DNA from: Clusia tigrina
Lineage: Eukaryota > Arthropoda > Insecta > Diptera > Clusiidae
NCBI GenBank assembly: GCA_920105625.2
Contig: OV050032.1
Span: 105,384,542 to 105,448,541, forward strand
Length of the DNA stretch: 64,000 bases
Direction of reading: 5' to 3'
Shown here: piece by piece, positions 46,881-59,892 of the stretch
How positions within the stretch are numbered: position 1 is the first letter of the stretch
How the letters are laid out: each line of letters opens with the position of its first letter
Notes under the pieces: model-generated
The model's database searches: none
The model's input: only the letters and a program-made list of their open reading frames with translations
Told to the model about the DNA's origin: nothing
Made by a program: the position numbers and the translations under genes

Positions 46881-49800
46881 AGGACGTACCGTATAGAAAT
46901 TAGAGCCATTTGAAGTTTTATCAGTGTTTGATTTGGGACTCAAGCGTAGCATAGTTTTTAGCGATGGCTTAAATTGACAAGATGCTCGAGTACTTTATTG
47001 TTACAAAATTTCAAGGTTTTATGACGCTCCAGTAAAAAGATACAAGCATTTGTATGTTGCAAACTTTGATAGGTGTAGGACGTACCGTATAGAAGTTAGA
47101 GCCATTTGAAGTTTTATCAGTGTTTGATTTGGGACTCAAGGGTAGCATAGCTTTGAGCGATGGCTTAAATTGACAAGAGGCTCGGGTACTTTATTGTTAC
47201 AAAATTTCAAGGTTTTATGACGCTACAGTAAAAAGTTACAAGCATTTGAATTTTGCAAACTTTGATAGGTGTAGGACGTACCGTATAGAAGTTAGGGGCG
47301 TTTGAAGTTTTATCAGAGATTGATTTGGGACTCTAGGGTAGCATAGCTTTAAGCGATAGCTTAAATTGACAAGAGGCTCGAGTACTTTATTGTTACAAAA
47401 TTTCAAGGTTTTATGACGCTCCAGTAAAAAGATACAAGCATTTGTATGTTGCAAACTTTGAATGGTGTAGGACGTACCGTATAGAAATTAGGGCCATTTG
47501 AAGTGTTATCAGTGTTTGATTTGGGACTCAAGCGTAGCATAGCTTTGAGCGATGGCTTAAATTGACAAGATGCTCGAGTACTTTATTGTTACAAAATTTC
47601 AAGGTTTTATGACGCTCCAGTAAAAAGATACAAGCATTTGTATGTTGCAAACTTTGATAGGTGTAGGACGTACCGTATAGAAGTTAGAGCCATTTGAAGT
47701 TTTATCAGTGTTTGATTTGGTACTCAAGGGTAGCATAGCTTTGAGCGATGGCTTAAGTTGACAAGCGGCTCGGGTACTTTATTGTTACAAAATTTCAAGG
47801 TTTTATGACGCTCCAGTAAAAAGTTACAAGCATTTGAATTTTGCCAACTTTGATAGGTGTAGGACGTACCGTATAGAAGTTAGGGGCGTTTGGAAGTTTA
47901 TCAGTGTTTCATTTGGGACTCAAGGGTAGCATAGCTTTGACCGATGGCTTAAATTGACAAGAGGCTCGGGTACTTCATTGTTACAAAATTTCAAGGTTTT
48001 ATGACGCTCCAGTAAAAAGTTACAAGCATTTGAATGTTGCCAACTTTGATAGGTGTAGGACGTACCGTATAGAAGTTAGAGCCATTTGAAGATTTATCAG
48101 TGTTTGATTTGGGACTCTAGGGTAGCATAGCTTCGAGCGATAGCTTAAATTGACAAGAGGCTCGAGTACTTTATTGTTACAAAATTTCAAGGTTTTATGA
48201 CGCTCCAGTAAAAAGTTACAAGCATTTGTATGTTGCAAACTTTGATAGGTGTAGGACGTACCGTAAAGAAGTTAGGGGCGTTTAGAGTTTTATCTGTGTT
48301 TCATTTGGGACTCAAGGCTAGCATAGCTTTGACCGATGGCTTAAATTGACAAGAGGCTCGGGTACTTCATTGTTACAAAATTTCAAGGTTTTATGACGCT
48401 CCAGTAAAAAGTTACAAGCATTTGAATGTTGCCAACTTTGATAGGTGTAGGACGTACCGTATAGAAGTTAGAGCCATTTGAAGTTTTATCAGTGTTTGAT
48501 TTGGGACTCAAGCGTAGCATAGCTTTGAGCGATAGCTTAAATTGACAAGAGGCTCGGGTACTTTATTGTTACAAAATTTCAAGGTTTTATGACGCTCCAG
48601 TAAAAAGTTACAAGCATTTGAATTTTGCCAACTTTGATAGGTATAGGACGTACCGTATAGAAGTTAGGGTTGCTTGAACTTTTATCAGAGTTTGATTTGG
48701 GACTCTAGGGTAGCATAGCTTTAAGCGATTGCTTAAATTGACAAGAGGCTCGATACTTTATTGTTACAAAATTTCAAGGTTTTATGACGCTCCAGTAAAA
48801 AGTTACAAGCATTTGTATGTTGCAAACTTTGAATGGTGTAGGACGTACCGTATAGAAATCAGGGCCATTTGAAGTTTTATCAGTGATTGATTTGGGACTC
48901 AAGCGTAGCATAGCTTTGAGCGATGGCTTAAATTGACAAGATGCTCGAGTACTTTATTGTTACAAAATTTCAAGGTTTTATGACGCTCCAGTAAAAAGAT
49001 ACAAGCATTTGTATGTTGCAAACTTTGATTGGTGTAGGACGTACCGCATAGAAGTTAGAGCCATTTGAAGTTTTATCAGTGTTTGATTTGGGACTCTAGG
49101 GTAGCATAGATTTAAGCGATAACTTAAATTGACAAGAGGCTCGAGTACTTTATTGTTACAAAATTTCAAGGTTTTATGACGCTCCAGTAAAAAGTTACAA
49201 GCATTTGTATGTTGCAAACTTTGATAGGTGTAGGACGTACCGTAAAGAAGTTAGGGCCATTTGAAGTTTTATCAGTGTTTGATTTTGGACTCAAGGGAAG
49301 CATAGCTTTGAGCGATGGCTTAAATTGACAAGATGCTCGAGTACTTTATTGTTACAAAATTTCAAGGTTTTATGACGCTCCAGTAAAAAGTTACAAGCAT
49401 TTGTATGTTGCAAACTTTGATAGGTGTAGGACGTACCGTAAAGAAGTTAGGGGCGTTTAGAGTTTTATCTGTGTTTCATTTGGGACTCAAGGCTAGCATA
49501 GCTTTGACCGATGGCTTAAATTGACAAGAGGCTCGGGTACTTCATTGTTACAAAATTTCAAGGTTTTATGACGCTCCAGTAAAAAGTTACAAGCATTTGA
49601 ATGTTGCCAACTTTGATAGGTGTAGGACGTACCGTATAGAAGTTAGAGCCATTTGAAGTTTTATCAGTGTTTGATTTGGGACTCAAGCGTAGCATAGCTT
49701 TGAGCGATAGCTTAAATTGACAAGAGGCTCGGGTACTTTATTGTTACAAAATTTCAAGGTTTTATGACGCTCCAGTAAAAAGTTACAAGCATTTGTATGT

Positions 49801-52800
49801 TGAAAACTTTGATAGGTGTAGGACGTACCGTATAGAAGTTAGGGGCGTTTGAAGTTTTATCAGTGTTTGATTTGGGACTCTAGGGTAGCATAGTTTTGAG
49901 CGATGGCTTAAATTGACAAGAGGCTCGGGTACTTCATTGTTACAAAATATCAAGGTTTTATGACGCTCCAGTAAAAAGTTACAAGCATTTGAATGTTGCC
50001 AACTTTGATAGGTGTAGGACGTACCGTATAGAAATTAGGGCCATTTGAAGTTTTATCAGTGTTTGATTTGGGACTCAAGCGTAGCATAGTTTTGAGCGAT
50101 GGCTTAAATTGACAAGATGCTCGAGTACTTTATTGTTACAAAATTTCAAGGTTTTATGACGCTCCAGTAAAAAGATACAAGCATTTGTATGTTGCAAACT
50201 TTGATAGGTGTAGGACGTACCGTATAGAAGTTAGAGCCATTTGAAGTTTTATCAGTGTTTGATTTGGGACTCAAGGGTAGCATAGCTTTGAGCGATGGCT
50301 TAAATTGACAAGAGGCTCGGGTACTTTATTGTTACAAAATTTCAAGGTTTTATGACGCTCCAGTAAAAAGTTACAAGCATTTGAATTTTGCAAACTTTGA
50401 TAGGTGTAGGACGTACCGTATAGAAGTTAGGGGCGTTTGAAGTTTTATCAGAGTTGGATTTGGGACTCTAGGGTAGCATAGCTTTAAGCGATAGCTTAAA
50501 TTGACAAGAGGCTCGAGTACTTTATTGTTACAAAATTTCAAGGTTTTATGACGCTCCAGTAAAAAGATACAAGCATTTGTATGTTGCAAACTTTGAATGG
50601 TGTAGGACGTACCGTATAAAAATTAGGGCCATTTGAAGTTTTATCAGTGTTTGATTTGGGACTCAAGCGTAGCATAGCTTTGAGCGATGGCTTAAATTGA
50701 CAAGATGCTCGAGTACTTTATTGTTACAAAATTTCAAGGTTTTATGACGCTCCAGTAAAAAGATACAAGCATTTGTATGTTGCAAACTTTGATAGGTGTA
50801 GGACGTACCGTATAGAAGTTAGAGCCATTTGAAGTTTTATCAGTGTTTGATTTGGTACTCAAGGGTAGCATAGCTTTGAGCGATGGCTTAAATTGACAAG
50901 CGGCTCGGGTACTTTATTGTTACAAAATTTCAAGGTTTTATGACGCTCCAGTAAAAAGTTACAAGCATTTGAATTTTGCCAACTTTTATAGGTGTAGGAC
51001 GTACCGTATAGAAGTTAGGGGCGTTTGAAGTTTTATCAGAGTTTGATTTGGGACTCTAGGGTAGCATAGCTTTAAGCGATAGCTTAAATTGACAAGAGGC
51101 TCGAGTACTTTATTGTTACAAAATTTCAAGGTTTTATGACGCTCCAGTAAAAAGTTACAAGCATTTGTATGTTGCAAACTTTGATAGGTGTAGGACGTAC
51201 CGTAAAGAAGTTAGGGCCATTTGAAGTTTTATCAGTGTTTGATTTGGGACTCAAGGGAAGCATAGCTTTGAGCGATGGCTTAAATTGACAAGATGCTCGA
51301 GTACTTTATTGTTACAAAATTTCAAGGTTTTATGACGCTCCGGTAAAAAGTTACAAGCATTTGTATGTTGCAAACTTTGATAGGTGTAGGACGTACCGTA
51401 AAGGAGTTAGGGGCGTTTGGAAGTTTATCTGTGTATCATTTGGGACTCAAGGGTAGCATAGCTTTGACCGATGGCTTAAATTGACAAGAGGCTCGGGTAC
51501 TTCATTGTTACAAAATTTCAAGGTTTTATGACGCTCCAGTAAAAAGTTACAAGCATTTGAATGTTGCCAACTTTGATAGGTGTAGGACGTACCGTATAGA
51601 AGTTAGAGCCATTTGAAGTTTTATCAGTGTTTGATTTGGGACTCTAGGGTAGCATAGCTTCGAGCGATAGCTTAAATTGACAAGAGGCTCGAGTACTTTA
51701 TAGTTACACAATTTCAAGGTTTTATGACGCTCCAGTAAAAAGTTACAAGCATTTGAATGTTGCCAACTTTGATAGGTGCAGGACGTACCGTATAGAAGTT
51801 AGAGCCATTTGAAGTTTTATCAGTGTTTGATTTGGGACTCTAGGGTAGCATAGTTTTGAGCGATAGCTTAAATTGACAAGAGGCTCGAGTACTTTATTGT
51901 TACAAAATTTCAAGGTTTTATGACGCTCCAGTAAAAAGATACAAGCATTTGTATGTTGCAAACTTTGACAGGTGTAGGACGTACCGTATAGAAGTTAGAG
52001 CCATTTGAAGTTTTTTCAGTGTTTGATTTGGGACTCAAGGGTAGCATAGCTTTGAGCGATGGCTTAAATTGACAAGAGGCTCGGGTACTTTATTGTTACA
52101 AGATTTCAAGGTTTTATGACGCTCCAGTAAAAAGTTACAAGCATTTGAATTTTGCCAACTTTGATAGGTATAGGACGTACCGTATAGAAGTTAGGGTTGC
52201 TTGAACTTTTATCAGAGTTTGATTTGGGACTCTAGGGTAGCATAGCTTTAAGCGATTGCTTAAATTGACAAGAGGCTCGAGTACTTTATTGTTACAAAAT
52301 TTCAAGGTTTTATGACGCTCCAGTAAAAAGTTACAAGCATTTGTATGTTGCAAACTTTGAATGGTGTAGGACGTACCGTATAGAAATTAGGGCCATTTGA
52401 AGTTTTATCAGTGTTTGATTTGGGACTCAAGCGTAGCATAGCTTTGAGCGATGGCTTAAATTGACAAGATGCTCGAGTACTTTATTGTTACAAAATTTCA
52501 AGGTTTTATGACGCTCCAGTAAAAAGTTACAAGCATTTGTATGTTGCAAACTTTGATAGGTGTAGGACGTACCGTAAAGAAGTTAGGGCCATTTGAAGTT
52601 TTATCAGTGTTTGATTTTGGACTCAAGGGAAGCATAGCTTTGAGCGATGGCTTAAATTGACAAGATGCTCGAGTACTTTATTGTTACAAAATTTCAAGGT
52701 TTTATGACGCTCCAGTAAAAAGTTACAAGCATTTGTATGTAGCAAACTTTGATAGGTGTAGGACGTACCGTAAAGAAGTTAGGGGCGTTTGGAGTTTTAT

Positions 52801-53600
52801 CTGTGTTTCATTTGGGACTCAAGGCTAGCATAGCTTTGACCGATGGCTTAAATTGACAAGAGGCTCGGGTACTTCATTGTTACAAAATTTCAAGGTTTTA
52901 TGACGCTCCAGTAAAAAGTTACAAGCATTTGAATGTTGCCAACTTTGATAGGTGTAGGACGTACCGTATAGAAGTTAGAGCCATTTGAAGTTTTATCAGT
53001 GTTTGATTTGGGACTCAAGCGTAGCATAGCTTTGAGCGATAGCTTAAATTGACAAGAGGCTCGGGTACTTTATTGTTACAAAATTTCAAGGTTTTATGAC
53101 GCTCCAGTAAAAAGTTACAAGCATTTGTATGTTGAAAACTTTGATAGGTGTAGGACGTACCGTATAGAAGTTAGGGGCGTTTGAAGTTTTATCAGTGTTT
53201 GATTTGGGACTCTAGGGTAGCATAGTTTTGAGCGATGGCTTAAATTGACAAGAGGCTCGAGTACTTTATTGTTACAAAATTTCAAGGTTTTATGACGCTC
53301 CAGTAAAAAGTTACAAGCATTTGAATGTTGCAAACTTTGATAGGTGTAGGACGTACCGTATATAAATTAGGGCCATTTGAAGTTTTATCAGTGTTTGATT
53401 TGGGACTCAAGCGAAGCATAGCTTTGAGCGATAGCTTAAATTGACAAGAGGCTCGGGTACTTTATTGTTACAAAATTTCAAGGTTTTATGACACTCCAGT
53501 AAAAAGTTACAAGCATTTGTATGTTGCAAACTTTGATAGGTGTAGGACGTACCGTAAAGAAGTTAGGGGCGTTTGAAGTTTTATCTGTGTTTCATTTGGG
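46881..53600 (+). repeat. Interleaved 16- and 17/18-monomer duplications
   Basis: Block 46,800-47,890 recurs at 49,935-51,025, offset 3,135 downstream of 48,748. That is 16 monomers minus the base lost there (GGCTCGATAC). It is marked by GAATTTTGC and TTTGAATGGTGTAGG. A second pair has GGGTTGCTTGAAC at 48,667 and 52,194, 3,527 bp apart (18 monomers minus 1). TTGAAAACTTTG at 49,800 and 53,132 are 3,332 bp apart (17 monomers), so one copy gained or lost a monomer near 48,900-49,200. No foreign DNA is visible. Confidence 0.86.
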
Positions 53601-56600
53601 ACTCAAGGGTAGCATAGCTTTGACCGATGGCTTAAATTGACAAGAGGCTCGGGTACTTCATTGTTACAAAATTTCAAGGTTTTATGACGCTCCAGTAAAA
53701 AGTTACAAGCATTTGTATGTTGCAAACTTTGATAGGTGTAGGACGTACCGTATAGGAGTTAGGGCCATTTGAAGTTTTATCAGTGTTTGATTTGTGACTC
53801 AAGGGTAGCATAGTTTTGAGCGATGGCTTAAATTGACAAGAGACTCGAGTATGTTATTGTTACAAAATTTCAAGGTTTTATGACGCTCCAGTAAAAAGTT
53901 ACAAGCATTTGAATGTTGCCAACTTTGATAGGTGTAGGACGTACCGTATAAAAGTTAGGTACGTTTGAAGTTTTATCAGTGTTTGATTTGGGTCTCAAGG
54001 GTAGCATAGCTTTGAGCGATAGCTTAAATTGACAAGAGGCTCGAGTACTTCATTGTTACAAAATTTCAAGGTTTTATGAAAACCCAGTAAAAAGTTACAA
54101 GCATTTGTATGCTGCAAACTTTGATAGGTGTAGGACATACCGTATAGAAGTTAGGGCCATTTGAAATTTTATCAGTGTTTGATTTGGGACTCTAGGGTAG
54201 CATAGTTTTGAGCGATAGCTTAAATTGACAAGATGCTCGAGTACTTTATTGTTACAAAATTTCAAGGTTTTATGACGCTCCAGTAAAAAGTTACAAGCAT
54301 TTGTATGTTGCAAACTTTGATAGGTGTAGGACGTACCGTATAGAAGTTAGGGGCGTTTGAAGTTTTATCAGTGTTTGATTTGGGACTCTAGGGTAGCATA
54401 GCTTTGAGCGATAGCTTAAATTGGCAAGAGGCTCGGGTACTTTATTGTTACAAATTTTCAAGGTTTTATGAAGCTCCAGTAAAAAGATACAAGCATTTGT
54501 ATGTTGCAAACTTTGATAGGTGTAGGACGTACCGTAAAGAAGTTAGGGGCGTTTGAAGTTTTATCAGTGTTTGATTTGGGACTCTAGGGTAGCATAGTTT
54601 TGAGCGATAGCTTAAATTGACAACAGGCTCGGGTACTTCATTGTTACAAAATTTCAAGGTTTTATGACGCTCCAGTAAAAAGTTACAAGCATTTGTATGT
54701 TGCAAACTTTGATAGGTGTAGGACGTACCGTATAGAAGTTAGGGCCATTTGAAGTTTTATCAGTGTTTGATTTGGGACTCAAGGGTAGCATAGCTTTGAG
54801 CGATGGGTTAAATTGACAAGATGCTCGAGTACTTTATTGTTACAAAATTTCAAGGTTTTTTGACGCTCCAGTAAAAGTTACAAGCATTTGTATGTTGCAA
54901 ACTTTGATAGGTGTAAGACGTACCGTAAAGAAGTTAGGGCCATTTGAAGTTTTATCAGTGTTTGATTTAGGACTCAAGGGTAGCATGGCTTTGAGCGATA
55001 GCTTAAATTGACAAGAGGCTCGGGTACTTCATTGTTACAAAATTTCAAGGTTTTATGACGCTCCAGTAAAAAGTTACAAGCATTTGAATGTTGCCAACTT
55101 TGATAGGTGTAGGACGTACCGTATAGAAATTAGGGCCATTTGAAGTTTTATCAGTGTTTTATTTGGGACTCAAGCTTACCATAGCTTTGAGCGATGGCTT
55201 AAATTGACAAGATGCTCGAGTACTTTATTGTTACCAAATTTCAAGGTTTTATGACGCTCCAGTAAAAAGATACAAGCATTTGTATGTTGCAAACTTTGAT
55301 AGGTGTAGGACGTACCGTATAGAAGTTAGAGCCATTTGAAGTTTTATCAGTGTTTGATTTAGGACTCAAGGATAGCATAGCTTTGAGCGATGGCTTAAAT
55401 TGACAAGAGGCTCGGGTACTTTATTGTTACAAAATTTCAAGGTTTTATGACGCTCCAGTAAAAAGTTACAAGCATTTGAATGTTGCCAACTTTGATAGGT
55501 GTAGGACGTACCGTATAGAAGTTAGGGGCGTTTGAAGCTTTATCAGAGTTTGATTTGGGACTCTAGGGTAGCATAGCTGTGAGCGATAGCTTAAATTGAC
55601 AAGAGGCTCGAGTACTTCATTGCTACAAAATTTCAAGGTTTTATGACAACCCAGTAAAAAGTTACAAGCATTTGTATGCTGCAAACTTTGATAGGTGTAG
55701 GACATACCGTATAGAAGTTAGGGCCATTTGAAATTTTATCAGTGTTTGATTTGGGACTCTAGGGTAGCATAGTTTTGAGCGATAGCTTAAATTGACAAGA
55801 TGCTCGAGTACTTTATTGTTACAAAATTTCAAGGTTTTATGACGCTCCAGTAAAAAGTTACAAGCATTTGTATGTTGCAAACTTTGATAGGTGTAGGACG
55901 TACCGTATAGAAGTTAGGGGCGTTTGAAGTTTTATCAGTGTTTGATTTGGGACTCTAGGGTAGCATAGCTTTGAGCGATAGCTTAAATTGGCAAGAGGCT
56001 CGGGTACTTTATTGTTACAAATTTTCAAGGTTTTATGAAGCTCCAGTAAAAAGATACAAGCATTTGTATGTTGCAAACTTTGATAGGTGTAGGACGTACC
56101 GTATAGAAGTTAGAGCCATTTGAAGTTTTATCAGTGTTTGATTTGGGAATCAAGGGTAGCATAGCTTTGAGCGATGGCTTAAATTGACAAGAGGCTCGGG
56201 TACTTTATTGTTACAAAATTTCAAGGTTTTATGACGCTCCAGTAAAAAGTTACAAGCATTTGAATGTTGCCAACTTTGATAGGTGTAGGACGTACCGTAT
56301 AGAAGTTAGGGGCGTTTGAAGTTTTATCAGAGTTTGATTTGGGACTCTAGGGTAGCATAGCTGTGAGCGATAGCTTAAATTGACAAGAGGCTCGAGTACT
56401 TTATTGTTACAAAATTTCAAGGTTATATGACGCTCCAGTAAAAAGTTACAAGCATTTGTATGTTGCAAACTTTGATAGGTGTAGGACGTACCGTAAAGAA
56501 GTTAGGGCCATTTGAAGTTTTCTCATTGTTTGATTTGGGACTCAAGCGAAGCATAGCTTTGAGCGATGGCTTAAATTGACAAGATGCTCGAGTACTTTAT

Positions 56601-59238
56601 TGTTACAATATTTCAAGGTTTTATGACGCTCCAATAAAAAGTTACAAGCATTTGAATGTTGCAAACTTTGATAGGTGTAGGACGTACCGTAAAGAAGTTA
56701 GGGGCGTTTGGACTTTTATCTGTGTTTCATTTGGGACTCAAGGGTAGCATAGCTTTGACCGATGGCTTAAATTGGCAAGAGGCTCGGGTACTTGATTGTT
56801 ACAAAATTTCAAGGTTTTATGACGGTCCAGTAAAAAGTTACAAGCATTTGTATGTTGCAAACTTTGATAGGTGTAGGACGTACCGTAAAGAAGTTAGGGC
56901 CATTTGAAGTTTTATCAGTGGTTGATTTGGGACTCAAGGGTAGCATAGCTTTGAGCGATGGCTTAAATTGACAAGATGCTCGAGTACTTTATTGTTACAA
57001 AATTTCAAGGTCTTATGACGCTCCAGTAAAAAGTTACAGGCATTTGTATGTTGCAAACTTTGATAGGTGCAGGACGTACCGTAAAGAAGTTAGGGGCGTT
57101 TGCAGTTTTATCTGTGTTTCATTTGGGACTCAAGGGTAGCATAGCTTTGACCGATGGCTTAAATTGACAAGAGGCTCGGGAACTTTATTGTTACAAAATT
57201 TCAAGGTTTTATGACGCTCCAGTAAAAAGTTACAAGCATTTGAATGTTGCCAACTTTGATAGGTGTAGGACGTACCGTATAGAAGTTAGAGCCATTTGAA
57301 GTTTTATCAGTGTTTGATTTGGGACTCTAGGGTAGCATAGCTTTGAGCGATAGCTTAAATTGACAAGAGGCTCGAGTACTTTATTGTTACAAAATTTCAA
57401 GGTTTTATGACGCTCCAGTAAAAAATTACAAGCATTTGAATGTTGCAAACTTTGATAGGTGTAGGACGTACCGTATAGAAATTAGGGCCATTTGAAGTTT
57501 TATCAGTGTTTGATTTGGGACTCAAGCGTAGCATAGCTTTGAGCGATAGCTTAAATTGACAAGAGGCACGGGTACTTTATTGTTACAAAATTAAAAGGTT
57601 TTATAACGCTCCAGTAAAAAGTTACAAGCATTTGTATGTTGCAAACTTTGATAGGTGTAGGACGTACCGTATAGAAGTTAGGGGCGTTTGAAGTTTTATC
57701 AGTGTTTGATTTGGGACTCTAGGGTAGCATAGTTTTGAGCGATGGCTTAAATTGACAAGAGGCTCGAGTACTTTATTGTTACAAAATTTCAAGGCTTTGT
57801 GACGCTCCAGTAAAAAGTTACAAGCATTTGAATGTTGCAAACTTTGATAGGTGTAGGACGTACCGTATAGAAATAAGGGCCATTTGAAGTTTTATCAGTG
57901 TTTGATTTGGGACTCAAGCGTAGCATAGCTTTTAGCGATAGCTTAAATTGACAAGAGGGTCGGGTACTTTATTGTCACAAAATTTCAAGATTTTATGACG
58001 CTCCAGTAAAAAGTTACAAGCATTTGTGTGTTGCAAATTTTGATAGGTGTAGGACGTACCGTAAAGAAGTTAGGGGCGTTTGAACTTTTATCTGTGTTTC
58101 ATTTGGGACTCAAGGGTAGCATAGCTTTGAACGATGGCTTAAATTGACAAGAGGCTCGGGTACTTCATTGTTACAAAATTTCAAGGTTTTATGACGCTCC
58201 AGTAAAAAGTTACAAGCATCTGTATGTTGCAAACTTTGATAGGTGTAGGACGTACCGTATAGGAGTTAGGGCGATTTGAAGTTTTATCAGTGTTTGATTT
58301 GTGACTCAAGGGTAGCATAGTTTTGAGCGATGGCTTAAATTGACAAGAGGCTCGAGTACTTTATTGTTACAACATTTCAAGGTTTTATGACGCTCCTGTA
58401 AAAAGTTACAAGCATTTGAATGTTGCCAACTTTGATAGGTGTAGGACGTACCGTATAGAAGTTAGGGGCGTTTGAAGTTTTATCAGTGTTTGATTTGGGA
58501 GTCAAGGGTAGCATAGCTTTGAGCGATAGCTTAAATTGACAAGAGGCTCGAGTACTTCATTGTTACAAAATTTCAAGGTTTTATGACGCTCCAGTAAAAA
58601 GTTACAAGCATTTGTATGCTGCAAACTTTGATAGGTGTAGGACATACCGTATAGAAGTTAGGGCCATTTGAAGTTTTATCAGTGTTTGATTTGGGACTCT
58701 AGGGTAGCATAGTTTTGAGCGATAGCTTAAATTGACAAGATGCTCGAGTACTTTATTGTTACAAAATTTCAAGGTTTTATGACGCTCCAGTAAAAAGTTA
58801 CAAGCATTTGTATGTTGCAAACTTTGATAGGTGTAGGACGTACCGTATAGAAGTTAGAGCCATTTGAAGTTTTATCAGTGTTTGATTTGGGACTCAAGGG
58901 TTGCATTGCTTTGAGCGATAGCTTAAATTGACAAGAGGCTCGGGTACTTCATTGTTACAAAATTTCAAGGTTTTATGACGCTCCAGTAAAAAGTTACAAG
59001 GAATTGTATGTTGCAAACTTTGATAGGTGTAGGACGTACCGTATAGAAGTTAGGGCCATTTGAAGTTTTATCAGTGTTTGATTTGGGACTCAAGGGTAGC
59101 ATAGCTTTGAGCGATGGCTTAAATTGACAAGATGCTCGAGTACTTTATTGTTACAAAATTTCAAGGTTTTATGACGCTCCAGTAAAAATTTACAAGCATT
59201 TGTATGTTGCAAACTTTGATAGGTGTAGGACATACCGT
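53601..59238 (+). repeat. Satellite segment with an 8-monomer duplication
   Basis: 54,070-54,500 recurs at 55,637-56,067, offset 1,567 bp (eight monomers minus the A lost at 54,873). Both copies begin with an unusual ATGAAAACCCAG or ATGACAACCCAG monomer, followed by TATGCTGCAAAC, TTGGCAAGAGG, ACAAATTTTCAAGG and TTTATGAAGCTCC. TATGCTGC monomers recur at 54,109, 55,676, 58,616, 60,635, 62,595 and 63,378 and head related short blocks. No foreign DNA is visible. Confidence 0.87.
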
Positions 59239-59892
59239 CAAATGCTTGTAACTTTTTACTGGAGCGTCATAAAACCTTGAAATTTTGTAACAATAAAGTA
59301 CTCGAGCCTCTTGTCAATTTAAGCTATCGCTCAAAGCTATGCTACCCTAGAGTCCCAAATCAAACACTGATAAAACATCAAATGGCTCTAACTTCTATAC
59401 GGTACGTCCTACACCTATCAAACTTTGCAACATACAAATGCTTGTAACTTTTGACTGGAGCGTCATAAAACCTTGAAATTTTGTAACAATAAAGTACTCG
59501 AGCATCTTGTCAATTTAAGCTATCGCTCAAAGGTATGCTACCCTTGAGTCCCAAATCAAACACTGATAAAACTTCAAATGACCCTTACTTCTTTACGGTA
59601 CGTCCTACACCTATCAAAGTTTGCAACATACAAATGCTTGTAACTTTTTACTGGAGCGTCATAAAACCTTGAAATTTTGTAACAATAAAGTACTCGAGCC
59701 TCTTGTCAATTTAAGCTATCGCTCAAAGCTATGCTACCCTAGAGTCCCAAATCAAACACTGATAAAAATTCAAACGCCCCTAACTTCTATACGGTACGTC
59801 CTACACCTATCCAAGTTGGCAACATTCAAATGCTTGTAACTTTTTACTGCAGCGTCATAAAACCTTGAAATATTGTAACAATGAAGTACCGT
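59239..59892 (-). repeat. Inverted satellite segment (about 3.3 monomers)
   Basis: After GGACATACCGT the sequence continues as the reverse complement of the monomer, beginning CAAATGCTTGTAAC. CAAATGCTTG recurs at 59,239, 59,435, 59,631 and 59,827, exactly 196 bp apart, so the inverted copies are themselves in register. The right junction lies in GTACC at 59,886-59,890, shared by the inverted AATGAAGTACC and the forward GTACCGTAAAG. Forward sequence stops at monomer position 55 (59,238) and resumes at position 56 (59,893), with TACCGT on both sides. The interrupted forward monomer is otherwise complete. Confidence 0.97.

Noticed and set aside
59621..59839. A plus-strand copy of the common minus-strand frame.
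   Set aside because: It lies inside the inverted segment, so it is the same non-coding satellite frame turned round. It supports the inversion, not a gene.
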